DNA of 6,537 nt from Clostridiales bacterium (lineage in GTDB: Bacteria; Bacillota; Clostridia; Lachnospirales; Lachnospiraceae): the NCBI GenBank assembly GCA_021203285.1, contig JAJQBM010000249.1, forward strand, positions 1-6,537, read 5' to 3'. How positions within the stretch are numbered: the first letter of the stretch is position 1; each line of letters begins with the position of its first letter. Made by a program: the position numbers and the translations under genes. Of the stretch, positions 5,195 to 6,537 are shown piece by piece. The notes below the pieces were generated by a model that saw nothing but the letters and a program-made list of their open reading frames with translations, did no database searches and was not told the DNA's origin.

Positions 5195-6537
5195 TCAGAC
5201 CTTGTCTGTTCCCCGTCTCTCCCGTATCTCACCCGCAAGCGCCTCTACCTTATCATCCGTAAGCTGATAATGCTTGTGGAACAGCCACACCGCGATGAAA
5301 AGCATCGCAATCGGGAAGAGGGTCATGGTCATGCGAAGACCGGCGACAGACGATGCGGCCGCTGTGGCGACGGATGCGGCACCCGTATCGGAGCTCAGGT
5401 TGCACACAGAGAGACAAATCGAAGCGACCATCGCAGCAACGCCAGATGCCAGCTTGACAACAAATGTCTGCATGGAGAAAATCACGCTCTCATCCCGGCG
5501 GTTATTTTTGACTTCGCCGTAATCCACCGTATTGGCCAGAAAAATGGTCGTGAGTACGGTCAGCATCCCGCTCGCCGCGAAAATCAGGAATCCCGGAATA
5601 AACAGCACAAAAACATTCGACATGCTCGTGAAGGCCAGCACAAGCAGGACGGCATAGCCGACCACCGCCATGCCGAAACTGATATAGAAAATACGGATGG
5701 TATTAAAAAACTTCCGAAGCAGCGGGAAAAACAGCATCATCGAGAGAATCTGTATCGCACCGCCAAACGTGTTAAACAGCGTGTAGGAGCTGTACCAGAA
5801 CTCTCCGCCAAAATCGTATTTAAAGAAATAAATCACGAGATTCGACGTTATATAGACCGCACAGTTGATGAGGACAATCGTAAGGGCAACCGTCATCGCC
5901 TGGTCATTCTGAATCAATGCGCGGAACATCTGCCGGACAGACGGGGATTCGACATCCACTGTGGATTTTTCCTTGATATTCATGCAGGTACAGCCGATAA
6001 ACAGGACAAACAGGATTGCGATAATCAGCGCAAACCGTTTAAATCCGACGCGCTCATCCCCGCTGCCGAGAGCCATGACGCTCATCATAGTGACGACAGT
6101 AATCAGAGCGGAACCCACACCGGCAGCACTTCTGGCAAGCGTCGTCAGATTCTCACGCTCCTTGCCGCCCTCCGTGAACGCCGGAATCATAGACCAGTAC
6201 GGAATATCCATGATCGTGTAAGTCATGCCCCAGAGAATATAGGTGATCGCGGCGTATGCCACGAGTCCGGAGGCATCGAGTGCGGGCGGCGCGGAAAACA
6301 TCAGAACGAGAATGACCGCGTTCAGCAGCGTGCCGATCAGAAGCCACGGGCGGAACTTCACGAACCTTTTCTTTGGCTTCTCCACGATCACACCCATGAT
6401 CGGGTCATTGAACGCGTCAAACACACGCGCAACCATCAGGATTATGCCCATGGCAATCGCGTTCAAACCGCAAATATCCTGATAATAATACAGGACATAG
6501 CTAGCTGAGAACATGTATACCATGTCCTTCCCCACAG
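5195..6537 (-). CDS. GPH-family (MelB-like) sugar:cation symporter, MFS superfamily, 5'-partial
   Basis: This is an integral membrane symporter of the glycoside-pentoside-hexuronide:cation family, which imports sugars or glycosides together with Na+, H+ or Li+. Residues are counted from the GTG at 6535. VARVFDAFNDPIMG (35-48) matches the cation-site helix of MelB; Asp40 and Asp44 correspond to MelB Asp55 and Asp59. KRFVKFRPW (56-64) is the family's cytoplasmic loop. TVDYGEVKNNRRDESVIFS (336-354) is the GPH signature between helices 10 and 11. About twelve hydrophobic segments are visible: near 7-28, 30-50, 64-83, 91-113, 137-155, 167-184, 212-236, 247-270, 281-300, 305-335, 355-376 and 399-420. 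The C-terminal tail (YQLTDDKVEALAGEIRERRG) is also family-typical. The GTG is probably not the start: it has no room for a ribosome binding site, and GKDMVYMFSASY is usually preceded by about 10-20 residues in this family, so the Val is internal and the true start lies beyond the window. The substrate cannot be deduced. Confidence 0.92.
   Translation of the reverse strand, partial: VGKDMVYMFSASYVLYYYQDICGLNAIAMGIILMVARVFDAFNDPIMGVIVEKPKKRFVKFRPWLLIGTLLNAVILVLMFSAPPALDASGLVAYAAITYILWGMTYTIMDIPYWSMIPAFTEGGKERENLTTLARSAAGVGSALITVVTMMSVMALGSGDERVGFKRFALIIAILFVLFIGCTCMNIKEKSTVDVESPSVRQMFRALIQNDQAMTVALTIVLINCAVYITSNLVIYFFKYDFGGEFWYSSYTLFNTFGGAIQILSMMLFFPLLRKFFNTIRIFYISFGMAVVGYAVLLVLAFTSMSNVFVLFIPGFLIFAASGMLTVLTTIFLANTVDYGEVKNNRRDESVIFSMQTFVVKLASGVAAMVASICLSVCNLSSDTGAASVATAAASSVAGLRMTMTLFPIAMLFIAVWLFHKHYQLTDDKVEALAGEIRERRGTDKV

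Noticed and set aside
5270..6508. A 412-codon open frame on the plus strand opposite the symporter gene
   Set aside because: It is the antisense shadow of a GC-rich membrane-protein gene. Its product is an implausible His/Arg/Asn/Gln-rich string without any domain, and it lies wholly within the clear symporter coding region.
6533..6535. GTG as start codon of the symporter
   Set aside because: Only two bases precede it in the window, and the family normally has more residues before GKDMVYM. It reads better as an internal Val of a gene that continues past the edge.
1..6537. tRNA, rRNA, CRISPR array, insertion sequence or phage genes
   Set aside because: No cloverleaf, regularly spaced direct repeats, transposase motifs or terminal inverted repeats were found by eye in the window.

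Overview
The window looks like chromosomal DNA from a gut-type Clostridia (Bacillota), probably Lachnospiraceae or a relative. The basis is a fused ABC-ATPase/FtsX protein, a GPH-family symporter and a PldB-like hydrolase, all of styles common in that group, with AGGAG-type ribosome binding sites. This placement rests on remembered protein style, not on a search. The three larger genes are fairly GC-rich. The small regulator at the left edge is visibly more AT-rich.

Layout, left to right: (1) about 1-310 (+), an XRE-type helix-turn-helix regulator, probably cut off at its 5' end by the window edge. (2) 311-438, a 128-base gap with a near-consensus extended -10 promoter; a perfect 13-base inverted repeat lies over its -10 box. 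(3) 439-4071 (+), a 1210-residue single-chain ABC ATPase plus FtsX/MacB-type permease with an outer domain of about 780 residues. (4) 4072-4105, a 34-base convergent junction with an imperfect hairpin that includes the ABC stop codon. (5) 4106-5170 (-), a lysophospholipase/monoglyceride-lipase-type alpha/beta hydrolase. (6) 5195-6537 (-), a GPH-type sugar:cation symporter whose N-terminus lies beyond the right edge.

How they work together: genes 5 and 6 are 24 bases apart on the same strand and are probably one transcription unit read right to left (symporter first, then hydrolase). A transporter that takes up a small glycoside-like compound followed by a cytoplasmic ester hydrolase is suggestive, but the substrate cannot be read from the sequence. 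The ABC protein has its own promoter. It is probably a mechanotransmission-type ABC protein that acts on something outside the membrane, but its job is unknown. No two-component system sits next to it, so a Bce-type peptide-resistance role has no support here.

I see no RNA genes, CRISPR arrays, insertion sequences or phage genes. I do not see convincing evidence of a new multi-gene system. The most distinctive items are the variable-looking, repeat-containing, acidic outer domain of the ABC protein and the promoter/operator-like site in front of it.
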